60,000 bases of DNA from Polytrichum commune (GCA_950295325.1 OX485805.1:126501-186500); one strand, 5' to 3'. Counted from the stretch's first letter, positions 1 to 11,190 are shown. The notes: a model not told the origin generated them from the letters alone. Translations and numbers: made by a program.

Positions 1-228
1 ACAAGTGTTATTGATATATCTCCGAAAAGCTGTGCATGATATGTTAATCTACATGTGTTCTGGGCATACAATGAAGGATGTGGTATTCAATAACGCTCCC
101 TTGATCAAAGTCAAGAACATCATCAAATTTCTTCAGTGACTAGCATAGCATCATTCTCTCAATACTTGGTGCAAAACTTTTCTGCACTAGAATCTTAACA
201 GTACAAAAATGCCTTAATTTTTATGCAG

Positions 229-298
229 GATGGCACGGATGTATGGGAGGTAGCTATTGTATACACTACGCGTTGGATCACCTACACAATAATTTGGG
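229..298 (+). CDS. Candidate internal exon, unknown gene
   Basis: A short open stretch lies between a pyrimidine-rich stretch ending in GCAG (AG at 227-228) and a good donor GTACGT at 299-304. Read from the first base it gives DGTDVWEVAIVYTTRWITY and continues to the donor without a stop. It lies about 750 bases upstream of the RING-finger exons on the same strand, so it could be an upstream exon of that gene. No domain is recognised. The call rests only on splice-site quality and an open frame, so it may be chance. Confidence 0.25.
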
Positions 299-1052
299 GT
301 ACGTCAACCTCAAAGGATCTCGTTATTTGAGTGCATCTTTCACTTACACAACTTGTATTTTTGTCACAGGTTGCATTCGCATGACTTCTAAATAGCAAAG
401 AAGCAGTTTGTTAACTGATGTCTGTAAATGCCGGAGATCTTGAAGAAATCCTGGAGTAGAATGTTTTCTCTGTTAGGAAGGGTGGGGTGCTGTTTCTTTG
501 TCATGGCCTCCCATGTACAAGCCCTATATGAAAGTATTTGAGCCAGCACTTACATCTGGCAGAGGAGTATGAACCAGTGTTATGTGGGTAGAATTGTTTC
601 ATATACCAGTGGAAAAGGTTAATAAATGAAAACTTGAAATTTGATACCTGACAGGTGATGATATTTGAAATAACCCTAAAATCTCCAAGGGTATATAGGT
701 CATACCATGAAATTTGCAATGGTTTATGTGCACATATCAAAGTGGATTTCAATACTGGATGTGATATCATCCAAGTTGGGCATTTTATACCCGTCCATGT
801 TATCTTATTGATATTTTGCTTGACCTACATACCTGCACACAACACTGGGTATGAACCAATCAGTGTTGGCACAAAACAACCTCAAATAGAATATCGCGCT
901 GATGGAATGATGAGAAACTGTTCTCTGGTTACACAGACCCTCAATATTGCACATGAATATTGGCCTAAGTACAACTGAGAGTTTGTATGGAATCACAATT
1001 TAATTCTAGAGGTTTACATCTAATCTCAGTTTTTGGGTTTGTTTATACACAG
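299..1052. other. Non-coding stretch, probable intron or 5' region
   Basis: No convincing coding signal is seen. The short open frames here are not supported by codon structure or motifs. If the exon at 229-298 belongs to the RING gene, this is intron sequence ending in the acceptor AG at 1051-1052. Confidence 0.4.
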
Positions 1053-2265
1053 GGACAATAGTATTGGCAATTTTGGTGCTATGGTGTGTGGAATATGGAC
1101 AGTTGCATCTGTGGCCAAGAAGCCGAGAAGAACTGCCATTACTGGCTCCAATATCGGAGCAGCCCACGAGTTACACTGCCTTTGCCCCACCGGGTGATTT
1201 GGATGAACATGGGGAAAGGATTTCTGATGACCACCAGCTCTGCACTGTGTGTTTGGATGCACCCAAGGATTGCTTCTTCGACCCTTGTGGACATCGCTGT
1301 GCCTGTTACACCTGTGGCCACAGGTTAATTCTCCACCTATATGGCTTTGAAGAATATTAATGTTTATGTCTCCTGAGATCATGATTTTTTCTCCCAGACC
1401 GGTTCTGGGTTTAGGGTTAAGGATCATTATCTCCAAGATTTTTTTTCCTGGCATAACGCTGACAGTTGTGGCATGGGGCAATTACTTGTCTCCATTCAAG
1501 CTCTAATTATTTCACCTTATCATCTGTGTTGACCAAATATGTATTTATCCTGAGCATCAAGCCAATAGCTAGAGTGGTTGGAACTTATCTCCACCTTGCA
1601 AGTGGTCTGGGTTTCATTCTCCACCAAGCCATGCTGGTGTTACCTGCTATGGTCCACCCAAGCATTGTGAGGGACAGGTTCAAGCGGTCATCTTAAAAGT
1701 CGTGGGCATCGAAGGGCTCAGCGAGCCTAGAATGGGAGGAACAATGGGCGATTAGGTTGCCCCAGTTACGGCTGTTAGAAAGAGTCCACCTCTCAATTGA
1801 GGCAGTAGCTTGCAGACAAAGAGATTCTATAAATCTTATGCTAAGTGCCAGCAAACACAGGCATTATCCTTTTATACATATGTGTGTCCTGCAAGGTCAT
1901 TTTAACTTTTCCCAGGGGTCACACATTGAAAGGCACAAGTTCAACACTCTGTTGACCAAATTACAATCACATATAGCCTCCTTTATAGAGATGTTATATA
2001 CGGTATTGCCCTGCTTAGGTTTGTGATTATAATGATTCAAGTGGCAGTCATATTACTGTTTATTATTGCGATGATTCACATATGGCTTGTGCAGGTTACT
2101 ACTTGAATGATAGTCAGTTAGTAGGCCGGTGACTGGTTCTAGTGGATCTTACCAGCCACAATGTATTATTGTGGGAGTGTGTGTAGGATACAAAGTGGAG
2201 ACCGCCCAATGTGTCCTATATGCAGGCAACCCATTCGTGCTGTCCGCAACATCTTTGACTCCTGA
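1053..2265 (+). CDS. C3HC4 RING-finger protein, two exons, C-terminal part
   Basis: Exon 1 runs 1053-1323 and exon 2 runs 2187-2265 with TGA at 2263-2265. The intron 1324-2186 starts GTTAAT and ends TGTAG. Splicing keeps the frame and rebuilds a complete RING: C-T-V-C, then C and H in DPCGHRCACYTCG, then MCPIC and the tail RQPIRAVRNIFDS. Spacing fits C3HC4 zinc ligands, so the product is most likely an E3 ubiquitin ligase that recruits an E2 enzyme. Upstream of the RING the frame encodes a hydrophobic run (TIVLAILVLWCVEYG) that could be a membrane segment, followed by a short linker. The true start codon is not identified: no ATG opens exon 1 and an acceptor AG sits at 1051-1052, so upstream exons are likely. 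The RING at the extreme C-terminus is as in many membrane-anchored plant RING proteins. Substrate unknown. Confidence 0.72.
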
Positions 2266-2889
2266 AAGCAGAAATAGCCCTGCCAAAGGTTCCCTACTGT
2301 GGACAGTCGGTATGGAAACAGAACAGGAGAAATTGGCAGAGAGTTCAACTCAATGCAGGTTGGTTTAGACAGGCACATTCACGGATGAGGTGCAGGCAGG
2401 GGCAATTTACAAGGATTCTTTCAAATGTGAGATGAGGCCTGGTGTGATGCTGGGCTGTGCATGTGTTTGGTTCCAGAGCTGTCCAAGATTGAGGATTTAG
2501 GGTTTAGGGTTTAGTGGTGAATTGGCATCTAACAATTAAATATCAAGGTAGCAATTGGATGGATTGTCAAACAAGATTGCAAAACTGTGATTGATATGGT
2601 TGAGATTCAGTACGTACCAGTTGATCAATGAAGTGGCTGTGGTGGATAAGTGCTAAACTTTTATCAATCTGTATACCTTTTGTGTACCTGATTTACCTTT
2701 CCTGATGGGTTGCAGATAATGCTAACCGTAAACCTTAAATTCTAAACCTAAAACTTGAACCCGAACCTTGATATCTCATTGAATTTGATAGAACTTGTGG
2801 AATCAATGACATGATCATCGTTCAGGATCTTATCTTGAATGATACCTTCAGTGGGTGTTGCATCGTCAACTTGATCCACTTCACTATTT
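2266..2889. other. Intergenic, no gene seen
   Basis: This follows the RING-gene stop and probably holds its 3' UTR. A telomere-like run lies at 2496-2514. No open frame with recognisable protein similarity is present. Confidence 0.5.
2496..2514 (+). repeat. Short telomere-like repeat (TTTAGGG)
   Basis: Two full and one partial unit of the plant-type telomere repeat TTTAGGG occur in a row. A single degenerate unit also occurs near 1408. This short run can be a telo-box or an interstitial remnant; nothing else nearby suggests a chromosome end. Confidence 0.6.
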
Positions 2890-3905
2890 CACAAAAAGTA
2901 GGTCGTGATCCCAAGTTTTGATCAACAATCTGTGATCCAAGTGTTGATGGTTCTAGGTAGTTCTGGTCTGTGTCCTTGGAGTACTACGTCATAGTTGGAT
3001 CTACCAAGGTCCTCAAAAGGAATACGACCGGTCAAAATCTCATAACAAGTCATTCCAAAACAAAATACATTGGCAATTTTCATAAATATCTCCGAAGGGA
3101 TATTATGCTCTTTAACAGCTTGCAGCATCTCAGGTGATCTTCTAAAAGTTGTTCCCACAACTCCAACACAACACTCAAAATCTGCTACCTGACACTGAAA
3201 CTTATCTGTCATAGGGTTAAAGTCATTGCACAATGGTTTAAGAAGCATGTTGGCTGCTTTGAGGTCTTGGTGGATTATGTTGTCTTTGTGCAACCTTCTC
3301 ATCCCTATTGCAATCACCTTAATGATCTCCATATCCATGTCATATGTGGGGGAATCACAGACCTTGATTGACATTGCTTTGCATTCTAAGATCAATATTC
3401 TTGTGCAAATGTCCCCAATATCCTTGCACCATATATCAAACAAGTGAGGACCGAATCATCCAAATTGCATAGGAATTTGGTGGAGCATTTCTGGCTGCCA
3501 TTGCTTTTGCAGATTGTGCAAGGAATATCCGTCCTTCATCACCTTCAATACTCAAGGACTCCCTTGAAGTCCCATCTTCATCTTGATATAACTATTTGAA
3601 GATCTCAGCTTGCCCTCCCTCTGCAATCTTCCTACCCACCAAGTACTCACACTTGGGATTGAAGAAATCCCCATACAGGTTCCGAAGACTCTCGAAATTT
3701 GCATGTTGGTCTTTGCAACATTTGACCTGTCTACTTCACTAAGTTCTTCAACCAACTGGATTGCTCCTTCCTCTACACCGCTCATTACGATGCTTTTTAG
3801 TACTTGCTGGATGATTCACCTCAGTCCCATGAATTTTGCAAGCTTCAATCTTGAACTCCAAGCCTGTTGCAAAATTTTCCTTTTGTTGTTTCATTGTTTC
3901 AACCC
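2890..3905 (-). pseudogene. Degenerate protein-kinase pseudogene
   Basis: Read on the minus strand, a kinase-like protein can be followed in broken frames. The upstream part (3552-3785) encodes SGVEEGAIQLVEELSEVDR and SRVFGTCMGISSIPSV, then VLKVMKDG in a stop-interrupted stretch. The downstream part (2922-3443) holds the catalytic loop as HQDLKAAN (normally HRD), the magnesium loop as ADFE (normally DFG), an activation-segment remnant GTTFRRSPEML, and FGMTCYEILTGRIPFEDL of the C-lobe. Loss of HRD arginine and DFG glycine, plus internal stops and at least one frameshift near 3785, indicate a non-functional copy. From memory, the overall layout resembles large kinase families in bryophytes. No glycine-rich loop is readable. 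It points away from the RING gene. Confidence 0.75.
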
Positions 3906-5726
3906 GTGACAAAAACTATTCCGAAGGCGTGGGGACACTCGTATAATTGATATTCGGATCATCCAATGCTACCCGCGTGACACTGGTTCACTCCACATAG
4001 GAGAACTCTTTCACATCTCACCCATCCTGCATAAGTTAGTGACTTACACCAATTGCTTAATGGCGGGGTTTGCCTTGTGAAGCTAAGCCATGTGTTCCCT
4101 ATTGAGCTATGGTACTTTTAGGGATTTCACGTCCAAGTCCATAATGTCACGTCACATCTTGTGATAGCAATGTCATGCTGGACCAAAAAAAGTCATGTTG
4201 ATGAGGGATAAATCCAATAGTTTACTTGAGTCAATAATTTGGTTGACTGCTGCTTCGCAATTGACATGATAATCAATTGCATTTTACGAAAAATTTAAAA
4301 AGAAATTATGAACCGCTAGATCTTGTTGGCTACAAGATCTAATGATCCACATTTTTGAATTTTTTTGGAGTTTTCAAATGTTTGGTTTAGCAGTCGACCA
4401 CAATAGTCGACTGCACAAATTTGACTATTGTAGTCTACCAAGAGCAGTTGACTTCTTGGGGAAAAAAATTCTCCAATTTTTTGGATAGTTAGATCTTGCA
4501 CCTTGCAAGATCTAATGATCTAGATTTGTCTCTGAATTTTTTGGGAAGTTGTAATTTTTTAGAAGTTGACTGCTAGTTGCAGTTGACCCGAAAAGTAAAA
4601 ATATTAAACAAAAAATGGGTGTAGTAAGAAAACAATTATCATGTTAGTGGGCGTTACGTCATTTGTGATGTGATGTGATGGCCAGGGCCGTGTCACGTCC
4701 ATTTGTACACCCCTAGGTACTTTTAGACTCAAATCTTTAGCATAAATTAAGTCCCAAAGAATGGTATTTGTTCATCTAGAAGTCTTAAAAATCATGAAAA
4801 TTTTCGTTTTAAATTTCATAAACAAAATTGAGGTGTGGACTCATTGACTATGGGCTTGAAATTGAATTTGAGAAAAATGTTTAAAGATTGTCATTTTAGG
4901 TTTCAGATGCAGAATTCACAAAGAATTCAAAATGAAGATTCTCAAAATACCTTAAGCATCTAAAAGCTCAAGAATTTCTTACATAATAACATATGCATTG
5001 TTCATTTTGAAGTTTGCAAGGTTAAAAAGTACATATTTCCCTAAATAAATTTGTTCATGTTGATGTCAACAAGGTGTCAATATAACATCCATATGGTTGG
5101 TGTTTCCCTAGGGGGTGCACCTTTCAGTAAAAACTAAGAATCATGTGTGTTCACAACTTACTCTACAAATCCCCTACAGAGAAGGTTTTTATTTTATTTT
5201 ATTTTATTTATTTTAAAATTTAGATAATTAATGAAATATAAAATTGATTTAGGTTGAAAATCAATACATGTACAATCTCAATGATAAAAATATAAGTGCC
5301 AATATGTATACACAAAAAATACACTCATATATAGTCATTAACATGACTATAAAAATATACTCTTGAATAAAAATGAACCCCTATGTCAAGTAGTTATACC
5401 CTAATTACACTTTATAAATGGATTACATCTTCCATATGTATAATACAAAACACTAGCATTCATTAATAAAGTCGTTGAATACTTTTTCATCCTGTAGATG
5501 TAACTCTTAAGCATCTAAGTCTACAATATATGTCATAAAAACTAGTGTAATTATTATTTCTAAGTATACAATCAAATGATCCGTAAGATTGCAACTTCAT
5601 TTATTGTTGGTTCCTTTTTTATACCAACATAAACCAATCTGCATGTTTATTCAATCTCCATGTTTGTTCAAAAAATTGATCCCTAAATAATTGATCTAAA
5701 TTGTTGCACACATTGGAGGTATACTA
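3906..5726. other. AT-rich intergenic region
   Basis: No gene is seen. The region is AT-rich with long A and T runs. It holds a two-unit hairpin-bearing repeat near 4318-4660, a tRNA-like promoter-box resemblance near 4040-4120 (weak), and a T/A-rich run near 5188-5220. Confidence 0.5.
4318..4660. repeat. Two-unit hairpin-bearing tandem repeat
   Basis: Two related blocks start about 173 bases apart. Each begins with a hairpin: AGATCTTGT with its complement ACAAGATCT (4318-4340), and AGATCTTGCA with TGCAAGATCT (4491-4513). Both continue with CTAATGATC and a T-rich stretch. GTCGAC-containing inverted copies lie in between (about 4392-4420). It could be a remnant of a small inverted-repeat transposon; no TSD was identified. 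Confidence 0.5.
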
Positions 5727-6014
5727 AAAACACTATATTCGGTAATCGGAGACTTTTTGATGATTTTGAGACTATTCAAGGACGTGGTTTTCAAATTTGA
5801 GCCAATGTTAACAACATTAAAATACCATACGTATAACATTGGATATAATCATCAACATAAATGCATCAAAGTGAACCAAAAAATGAACCATACATGAAAA
5901 CATATGTGTATAAAATGACAAATTGTTGCTAATGGAAAGGAAGATGTGGAGAATGATTGGAAATTGAATCTATTCAATGGGTTTGAAATACAAACATAAT
6001 GGAAATACCATTAA
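5727..6014. repeat. Diverged duplicate of 30330-30600
   Basis: CACTATATTCGGTAAT and the following 60-70 bases match 30333-30400 with scattered differences, and weaker similarity continues toward the insertion point of element A. Element A cuts this segment at 6014/28283. In the other copy the segment lies directly 3' of the HAD-like gene, so this is probably the 3' flank of the left HAD-like gene copy. Confidence 0.55.
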
Positions 6015-6988
6015 TGTCGCAACCCTTGCTAGGTCCCTTAATAATCTTGCCAATTTTCAATTCTAGCAAAGGTTACGAGTCGCTAACCCTTCGCATTCCG
6101 CCATGCTAATGGATAGCTCCTCTTACCCCGGACCAATAGTTCATAGGAGGGAACCAACCCTCCTACTTTGCTTTCGGGACTCACCCCTTAATCGGTAACC
6201 CATTTCCCCAATGTGGACTTCCATCCATGGAAGTCCAATCCTATGTTGATCATCGCGTTGCCGGAGCAACACTACAACAACCCGAACCATACTAGGCAAC
6301 TATGGCCTCACAATAGGCCAAAGCCCATGGAGGCCTTGCCGTTCGGCCTCGGGTGGGTGAGGCCACACCACCTCACCCATATAAGCCTCTAGGACTCTAC
6401 GCGGGGCCCCTACCCCACCGTCAACCAACCTCTTGTCTCTCTACCAAGAGTTGGGGCCAAGTGGACATTTTCCTTTAGCTGCTGGGCCTAGAACCCCCCC
6501 AGCAGCTTCAGACCATCATAACTTCCTTGTATGATGTCTGATTCCAGAAACCAACCACTCCATCTTCATCTACGCTTCACGTAGATGCCGATGGACTCCT
6601 CACTTGCCCCATTCGGGCAAGTGGTGAGGAAGTTATGCCTGTTTGAACCTTTGCAGTCCCGGGAATCACTCCCAGGCACTGCTGTAGCAGGGCGCTGTCC
6701 CGGGACAGCGCCCCACTCAAATGGCCATAACTCCTAGCTCACACCTCCGATTGAGGTGTTCTTTAGCTTTCTAGAATCACCACGCCATGAGCTACGCATA
6801 GCTCATGGCCTTACCCTTGTGCCTCCTAGTCTTCGTGGGTGGGAGGCGTTCCCAACGCCCGGGGCCCTCACCCACACTAGGATCACTTGGGCCCTCTCAC
6901 CAACGGCGCCACAAGTCCCGGGTGTCACTCCGGGGTCCCCCTTGTGCCCATGGTGTTTCGGCCACTCCTCATGGAGAGGTGCGCGACA
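6015..6988 (-). repeat. 3' LTR of element A
   Basis: 974 bp, TG..CA ends (TGTCGCAACCC on this strand, ending GTGCGCGACA). It holds a series of hairpins: 6215-6236, 6567-6587, 6601-6623, a perfect 24-base palindrome at 6690-6713, and 6786-6807. Long open frames inside are chance by-products of GC-rich sequence. Confidence 0.95.
6690..6713. repeat. Perfect 24-base palindrome in LTR
   Basis: GGGCGCTGTCCC is followed directly by its exact reverse complement. It recurs in the LTRs of this family in the window (for example 12056, 23874, 41400-side copy near 40950, 48007, 52291, 58382), so it is a conserved LTR feature. Confidence 0.9.
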
Positions 6989-7004
6989 CTCACCCCCACC
7001 AAAC
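6989..7004 (-). promoter_or_regulatory. Polypurine tract of element A
   Basis: On the minus strand GTTTGGTGGGGGTGAG directly abuts the 3' LTR. The same sequence sits at the equivalent place in B (23582-23597), C (13693-13708), G (41246-41261) and I (58091-58106), where plus-strand DNA synthesis would be primed. Confidence 0.75.
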
Positions 7005-7789
7005 GGAGTCGATGCCCTCATCGACTATACTCGTAGTCGGCACACCAATTCTCAAGTTGCCATCCTCTATGGTGCGGCATTGTGTTTACCTTAGGGCGCG
7101 ACCCCCACAATGCATCTTCAAATTTGGCATGGTCCCAAAGGTGTCGTTCCTAGGTGGTCCGTTAGCGACCTTGGATCTCTCATCCAAGGACCTAACCTAT
7201 ACTAGACCCACCTACTTTGGGACTCACTTGGGTTGCCCCTCCTTTGGGGCCTCCCCCCGTTAGGCTCCACTAGCCTAACATGACACATCTAGGCGAGACC
7301 TCAACGCTTCCACTAAGTTGTCTCGGTTGCAACTCCGAGATGGCTTTCCATTGTTAAGCCACGCCTCGATCGCACGGGGGTGATGCCAAGTCCCGCCCGA
7401 CTCGGTTCCCACTTTGCTCTTTCGAGACATGGGTTCATGACTCCCATGCGCCAACTCTCGTTAGCTCGCGGGTAGCACTTTTATGAGCACGCGCCATCAC
7501 CTTGTCCCCGCCCGGACAAGCCCACAACTAAGAAGTTTCTTGGTTTTATCCAAGGCCCCTCCAAGCCATGGCCCCAATTACTCGGCTTACCCAACCTAGT
7601 TTGGCATGTCTATTCCCCCTCTTCCATTAACCAAGCACAAGTACAAGACTAGGACCTCATCTCATACTTTTCTCTTTGCACCACTAAAGTTTGGACTTTA
7701 TTCCCTCAAGCCAAAGAACAAGTTAATGTTGTGGAGCAATTAACCTCGAAGCTATGTTTGCTACTAGAGTCTCTCCCCCACTAAAGGAG
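7005..7789 (-). other. Non-coding 3' region of element A
   Basis: About 780 bases between the chromodomain remnant and the LTR. No protein similarity. A second purine-rich tract (TTTAGTGGGGGAGAGA on the minus strand, near 7768-7785) lies at its upstream end, and hairpins occur (AGGCTAGTGGAGCCT type near 7260-7280). It is shared by all copies of the family. Confidence 0.6.
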
Positions 7790-8233
7790 ATTGATGTCCT
7801 CATCAATGCCTACGCTTCTTTTTATTGGAATGTCTAGCCTTAGTTTCTTCAAAGTGCTTCACCAATTCATTGGTGTTGACCATGTCTCTTGCCGCCACCC
7901 AAGCGGTTTCTTTCTCATGGTATCCTCACCATTTCACCAAGTATTCCTTTGTACTTTTTTCTTTCCTTTTCACTTGGGCTTCCTACACTTGAGGATGCCC
8001 TCTTACCTCATGTTCCAAATGACGTCCACAAGGTCGGGAGGTGGCCTAATCACTTGCTTGTGATCGGGCCATAAGGTGTCGTCCTAAAATGACTTTCGTA
8101 ATGAGACATGAAATGTCGGATGCACTTTGATCTCCGGCGGTAATTCCAACTTATATATGTCCTTGACCACTTGTTCCACAATGGGAAACGGAGCTCCAAT
8201 TTTGGACATGAACTTTGGAGTGAGGCCTTCCGG
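7790..8233 (-). pseudogene. Integrase C-terminus and chromodomain remnant (A)
   Basis: Minus-strand reading gives a Gypsy integrase tail (YKLELPPEIKVHPTFHVS, then RPxPDLVE) followed by a chromodomain-like block: EGILKCRKPK, a lysine-rich stop-broken stretch, then KEYLVKW/GY-like and WVAARDMVN-like words. This order is diagnostic of chromoviruses, in which the chromodomain guides integration to chromatin. Stops interrupt the block, several at the same places as in the other copies. Confidence 0.7.
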
Positions 8234-8989
8234 CTAAGTGAAGTTGTTCACATTCAACAACGCCTTTTGACACACCTCATTCTCCACTTCGCGTCTTCCG
8301 GCATTGACTTGCACTCCGTAGCACCTTCGGGCTTTCTCCACCAACAACTTGGTCATCTCCAAGACTTGTTCACGCTTCTTGGCCAAGTCCTCACCATCTT
8401 GGTTGAACTCTAGTGTTGAATGTGCCCCCTCGAGAGCTAGGTTAATAGGTTGGAGCGCATCCACTCCATAAGCCACCACCAAAGACCACCCCTTGGTAGC
8501 CAAGTGCGTGGCTACATTGCAATTACACTCCGCTCGACCCACATAGTCCGCCCAATCTCCTTGGTCCGCACCCACCAAGTTCCTCAAGTATTGCTTCAAG
8601 ACTCCATTCACACGCTCCGATTTCCCATTCATTTGGGAATGCAAGGTCGTGCTAAACCTTAGTTTCATTCCGACCTCCTTAGAGAAATGTATTGAAAATG
8701 CACTTGTGAACTTTGGATCTTGATCCCACACAATCACTCTTGGCAACCCGTGGTGCCTCAACCATCCTTTGAGAAAAGGCTATGCGGTCTCCAACGCGGT
8801 GGCGGTTCCCACAATCGGCACCATGTGTGCCCACTTGGCAAACCGCTCTACCATCAACAAGATGGCATCATACCCATGTGACTCCGGCAAACTTGTGATC
8901 AAGTCCATGCACATACCATGCCATGGCGCCAACGGGATAGGCAACGGTTGCAAGAAGCCGCCTTGCTTTTGGTAAGAGGCTCGGTTCAC
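8234..8989 (-). pseudogene. Integrase catalytic core remnant (A)
   Basis: Two open pieces, 8780-8989 and 8234-8761, are split by a TAG in the motif ETA-stop just before LKGWLRHHGLP. First acidic residue in MDLITSLPESHGYDAILL, second in WDQDPKFTSAF, third in NGKSERVNGVLKQYL, so D, D and E positions are readable. The integrase would join retrotransposon cDNA to the genome. The split makes it non-functional as it stands. Confidence 0.8.
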
Positions 8990-9358
8990 TTTGCACTTTG
9001 ATTCAAGCCTTCACAAAGTGGGCTATATCTTCCTTCATGCACCGCCAATGGTACCTCTTTGACACCATTCTATGGCGGCTTTTTCTTTCTCCTCTATGGC
9101 CGGCAATAGGACTATCATATTCCTCCTTCAAAACCGATAGCCTCAACTTGCCTTGTGGCACATATACCCGACTTTGTTTGCACTTGAACAATCCGTCCAC
9201 CAACTTAACCTCTTTGAGCACCTTGCTCTTGCGAAGCTCACCTAAAAGTTTTTGTGCTTTGGGGTAGTTAATTTACCCCTCCCGTATCTTGCATCACAAG
9301 TTTCCTTTGCCGGCACACATTAGCCACAAGGTTTGGATGGTTCTCATTGCTTGGAACT
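8990..9358 (-). pseudogene. Integrase zinc-binding N-terminal remnant (A, part 1)
   Basis: Minus-strand reading 9003-9221 contains VDGLFKCKQSRVYVPQGKL and the GHRGERKSRH..HFVKA region that corresponds to the H2C2 integrase finger; the two final cysteines fall after a stop. Element B is inserted upstream at 9358/9359, and the segment continues at 24578. Confidence 0.7.
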
Positions 9359-10333
9359 TGTCGCGCACCTCTCCATGAGGAGTGGCCGAAACACCATGGG
9401 CACAAGGGGGACCCCGGAGTGACACCCGGGACTTGTGGCGCCGTTGGTGAGAGGGCCCAAGTGATCCTAGTGTGGGTGAGGGCCCTGGGCGTTGGGAACG
9501 CCTCCCACCCACGAAGACTAGGAGGCACAAGGGTAAGGCCATGAGTTATGCGTAGCTCATGGCGTGGTGATTCTAGAAAGCTAAAGAACACCTCAATCGG
9601 AGGTGTGAGCTAGGAGTTATGGCCATTTGAGTGGGGCGCTGTCCCGGGACAGCGCCCTGGTACAGCAGTGCCTGGGAGTGATTCCCGGGACTGCCAAGGT
9701 TCAAATAGGCATAACTTCCTCAAGACTTGCTCAAATGGAGCAATTGAGGAGTCCATCGGCATCTACGTGAAGCGTAGATGAACATGGAGTGGTTGGTTGT
9801 TATGATCAGACATCATACAAGGAAGTTATGATGGTCTGAAGCTGCTGGGGGGGTTCTAGGCCCAGCAGCTAAAGGAAAATGTCCACTTGGCCCCAACTCT
9901 TGGTAGAGAGACAAGAGGTTGGTTGACGGTGGGGTAGGGGCCCCGCGTGAAGTCCTAGAGGCTTATATGGGTGAGGTGGTGTGGCCTCACCCACCCGAGG
10001 CCGAACGGCAAGGCCTCCATGGGCATTGGCCCATTGTGAGGCCATAGTTGCCTAGTATGGTTCGGGTTGTTGTAGTGTTGCTCCGGCAATGCGATGATCA
10101 ACATGGGATTGGACTTCCATGGATGGAAGTCCACATCCAAGAAATGAGTTACCGATTAAGGGGTGAGTCCCGAAAGCAAAGTAGGAGGGTTGGTTCCCTC
10201 CTATGAACTATAAGGTCCGGGGTAGGAGGAGCTAACCATTAGCATGGCGGAATGCGAATGGTTAGCGCTCGTAACCTTTGCTAGAATTGAAAATTGGCAA
10301 GATTGTCAAGGGGGGCTAGCAAGGGTTGCGACA
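9359..10333 (+). repeat. 5' LTR of element B
   Basis: 975 bp, TGTCGCGCACC..GGGTTGCGACA. Followed by two bases and the tRNA primer site. A possible TATA-like CTTATATGGG lies near 9961. Confidence 0.95.
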
Positions 10334-10335
10334 CT

Positions 10336-10347
10336 TGGTATCAGAGC
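10336..10347 (+). promoter_or_regulatory. Primer-binding site, initiator tRNA-Met (B)
   Basis: TGGTATCAGAGC is the classic plant LTR-retrotransposon primer site, complementary to the 3' end of initiator tRNA-Met. Equivalent sites: A 27296-27307 (-), C 18798-18809 (-), E 36908-36919, H 48704-48715, I 52990-53001. Element G has lost it. Confidence 0.93.
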
Positions 10348-11190
10348 AGGGTTCCAATATTTGAGCTAGCACTTTGAGGGAAGCATGGCTATCATATAAG
10401 CGGGTTATGATGGTGACCCGGGGTTTCCAAAAGGTTGTGAGGCTCAAATTGGAAGAAAGATCATGTGCAAGTGGATTTTGACCATACCATTGATTCTAAT
10501 GACAATGGTGGGCATGAGGGTGGATTCGGTGAGGAAAATGGAGGGAGTGCTTTGAAAAGGCTCCTGCAAACCTCGAAAAGTATTCGGGGGCTAGAATACC
10601 AAATGCACCCAAAACCTTGGAGGGCATTAATGTTGGATTGAAATTCCAATTCGAAATGCTTAGAAGGTGGTGATGTTGAAATGAACTTGGGGCACATGAG
10701 GCACGCGGGGTCTCTTAAGGTGTATATGTGCGAATTTCACACCCAAATGAAGGGTACATCTAGGATGGACGAGCTTTCTAAGAAATGCATCGGTTTAGGT
10801 GGGTTTCAAAAGCGGGTGGTGAAAACCATGTTCAAGACCCCAAAGCTTCTTGAGGACGTAGTGCGAATCATAAAGATTTGAAGAGCATTGAAGCCGATGG
10901 TCCTAAAAGGAAGTTGGGCGGCACATCACCACAAAGTGGGTTTAGCCGAAAGATGTCCCAAGGAAATGAGCGCAAGTAGTTTGGCCCATTATACCAAGGC
11001 AAATCATGCTAGCTCGTGCCGCGGACGGAATGTGAGAAGGTGGCTTGGTGGTACCAAGCTAGATTATATTTGTGCCACGGACGGAGTGTTAAAAGTTGGC
11101 CTTGCGGACCAAGCCAAATTCATGGTGTTGCCGAGGACCAAATGTTAGACGATGGCTTTGTGGCCAAGGCTAGTAACCTTTAGCCAAGGC
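10348..11190 (+). pseudogene. Leader and gag-region remnant (B)
   Basis: This region would hold the 5' leader and gag. Only short frames remain (such as 10681-10881 with LLEDVVRIIKI). The 56-base repeats seen in other copies are reduced to about three units (about 10990-11170). No capsid motif is recognised; the gag assignment comes from position only. Confidence 0.5.

Noticed and set aside
2166-2378. Minus-strand frame over the second RING exon
   Set aside because: Antisense to a well-supported exon with complete zinc ligands.
5188-5220. TTTTATTTTATTTTA run as a poly-A tail of a LINE or SINE
   Set aside because: No adjacent element body or TSD visible; the whole region is AT-rich.
6756-7263. 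Open frames of 112 and 152 codons in the LTR and beyond, repeated in every LTR copy
   Set aside because: They lie in GC-rich LTR sequence, occur on both strands, cross the LTR end, and have no known domain; chance frames.
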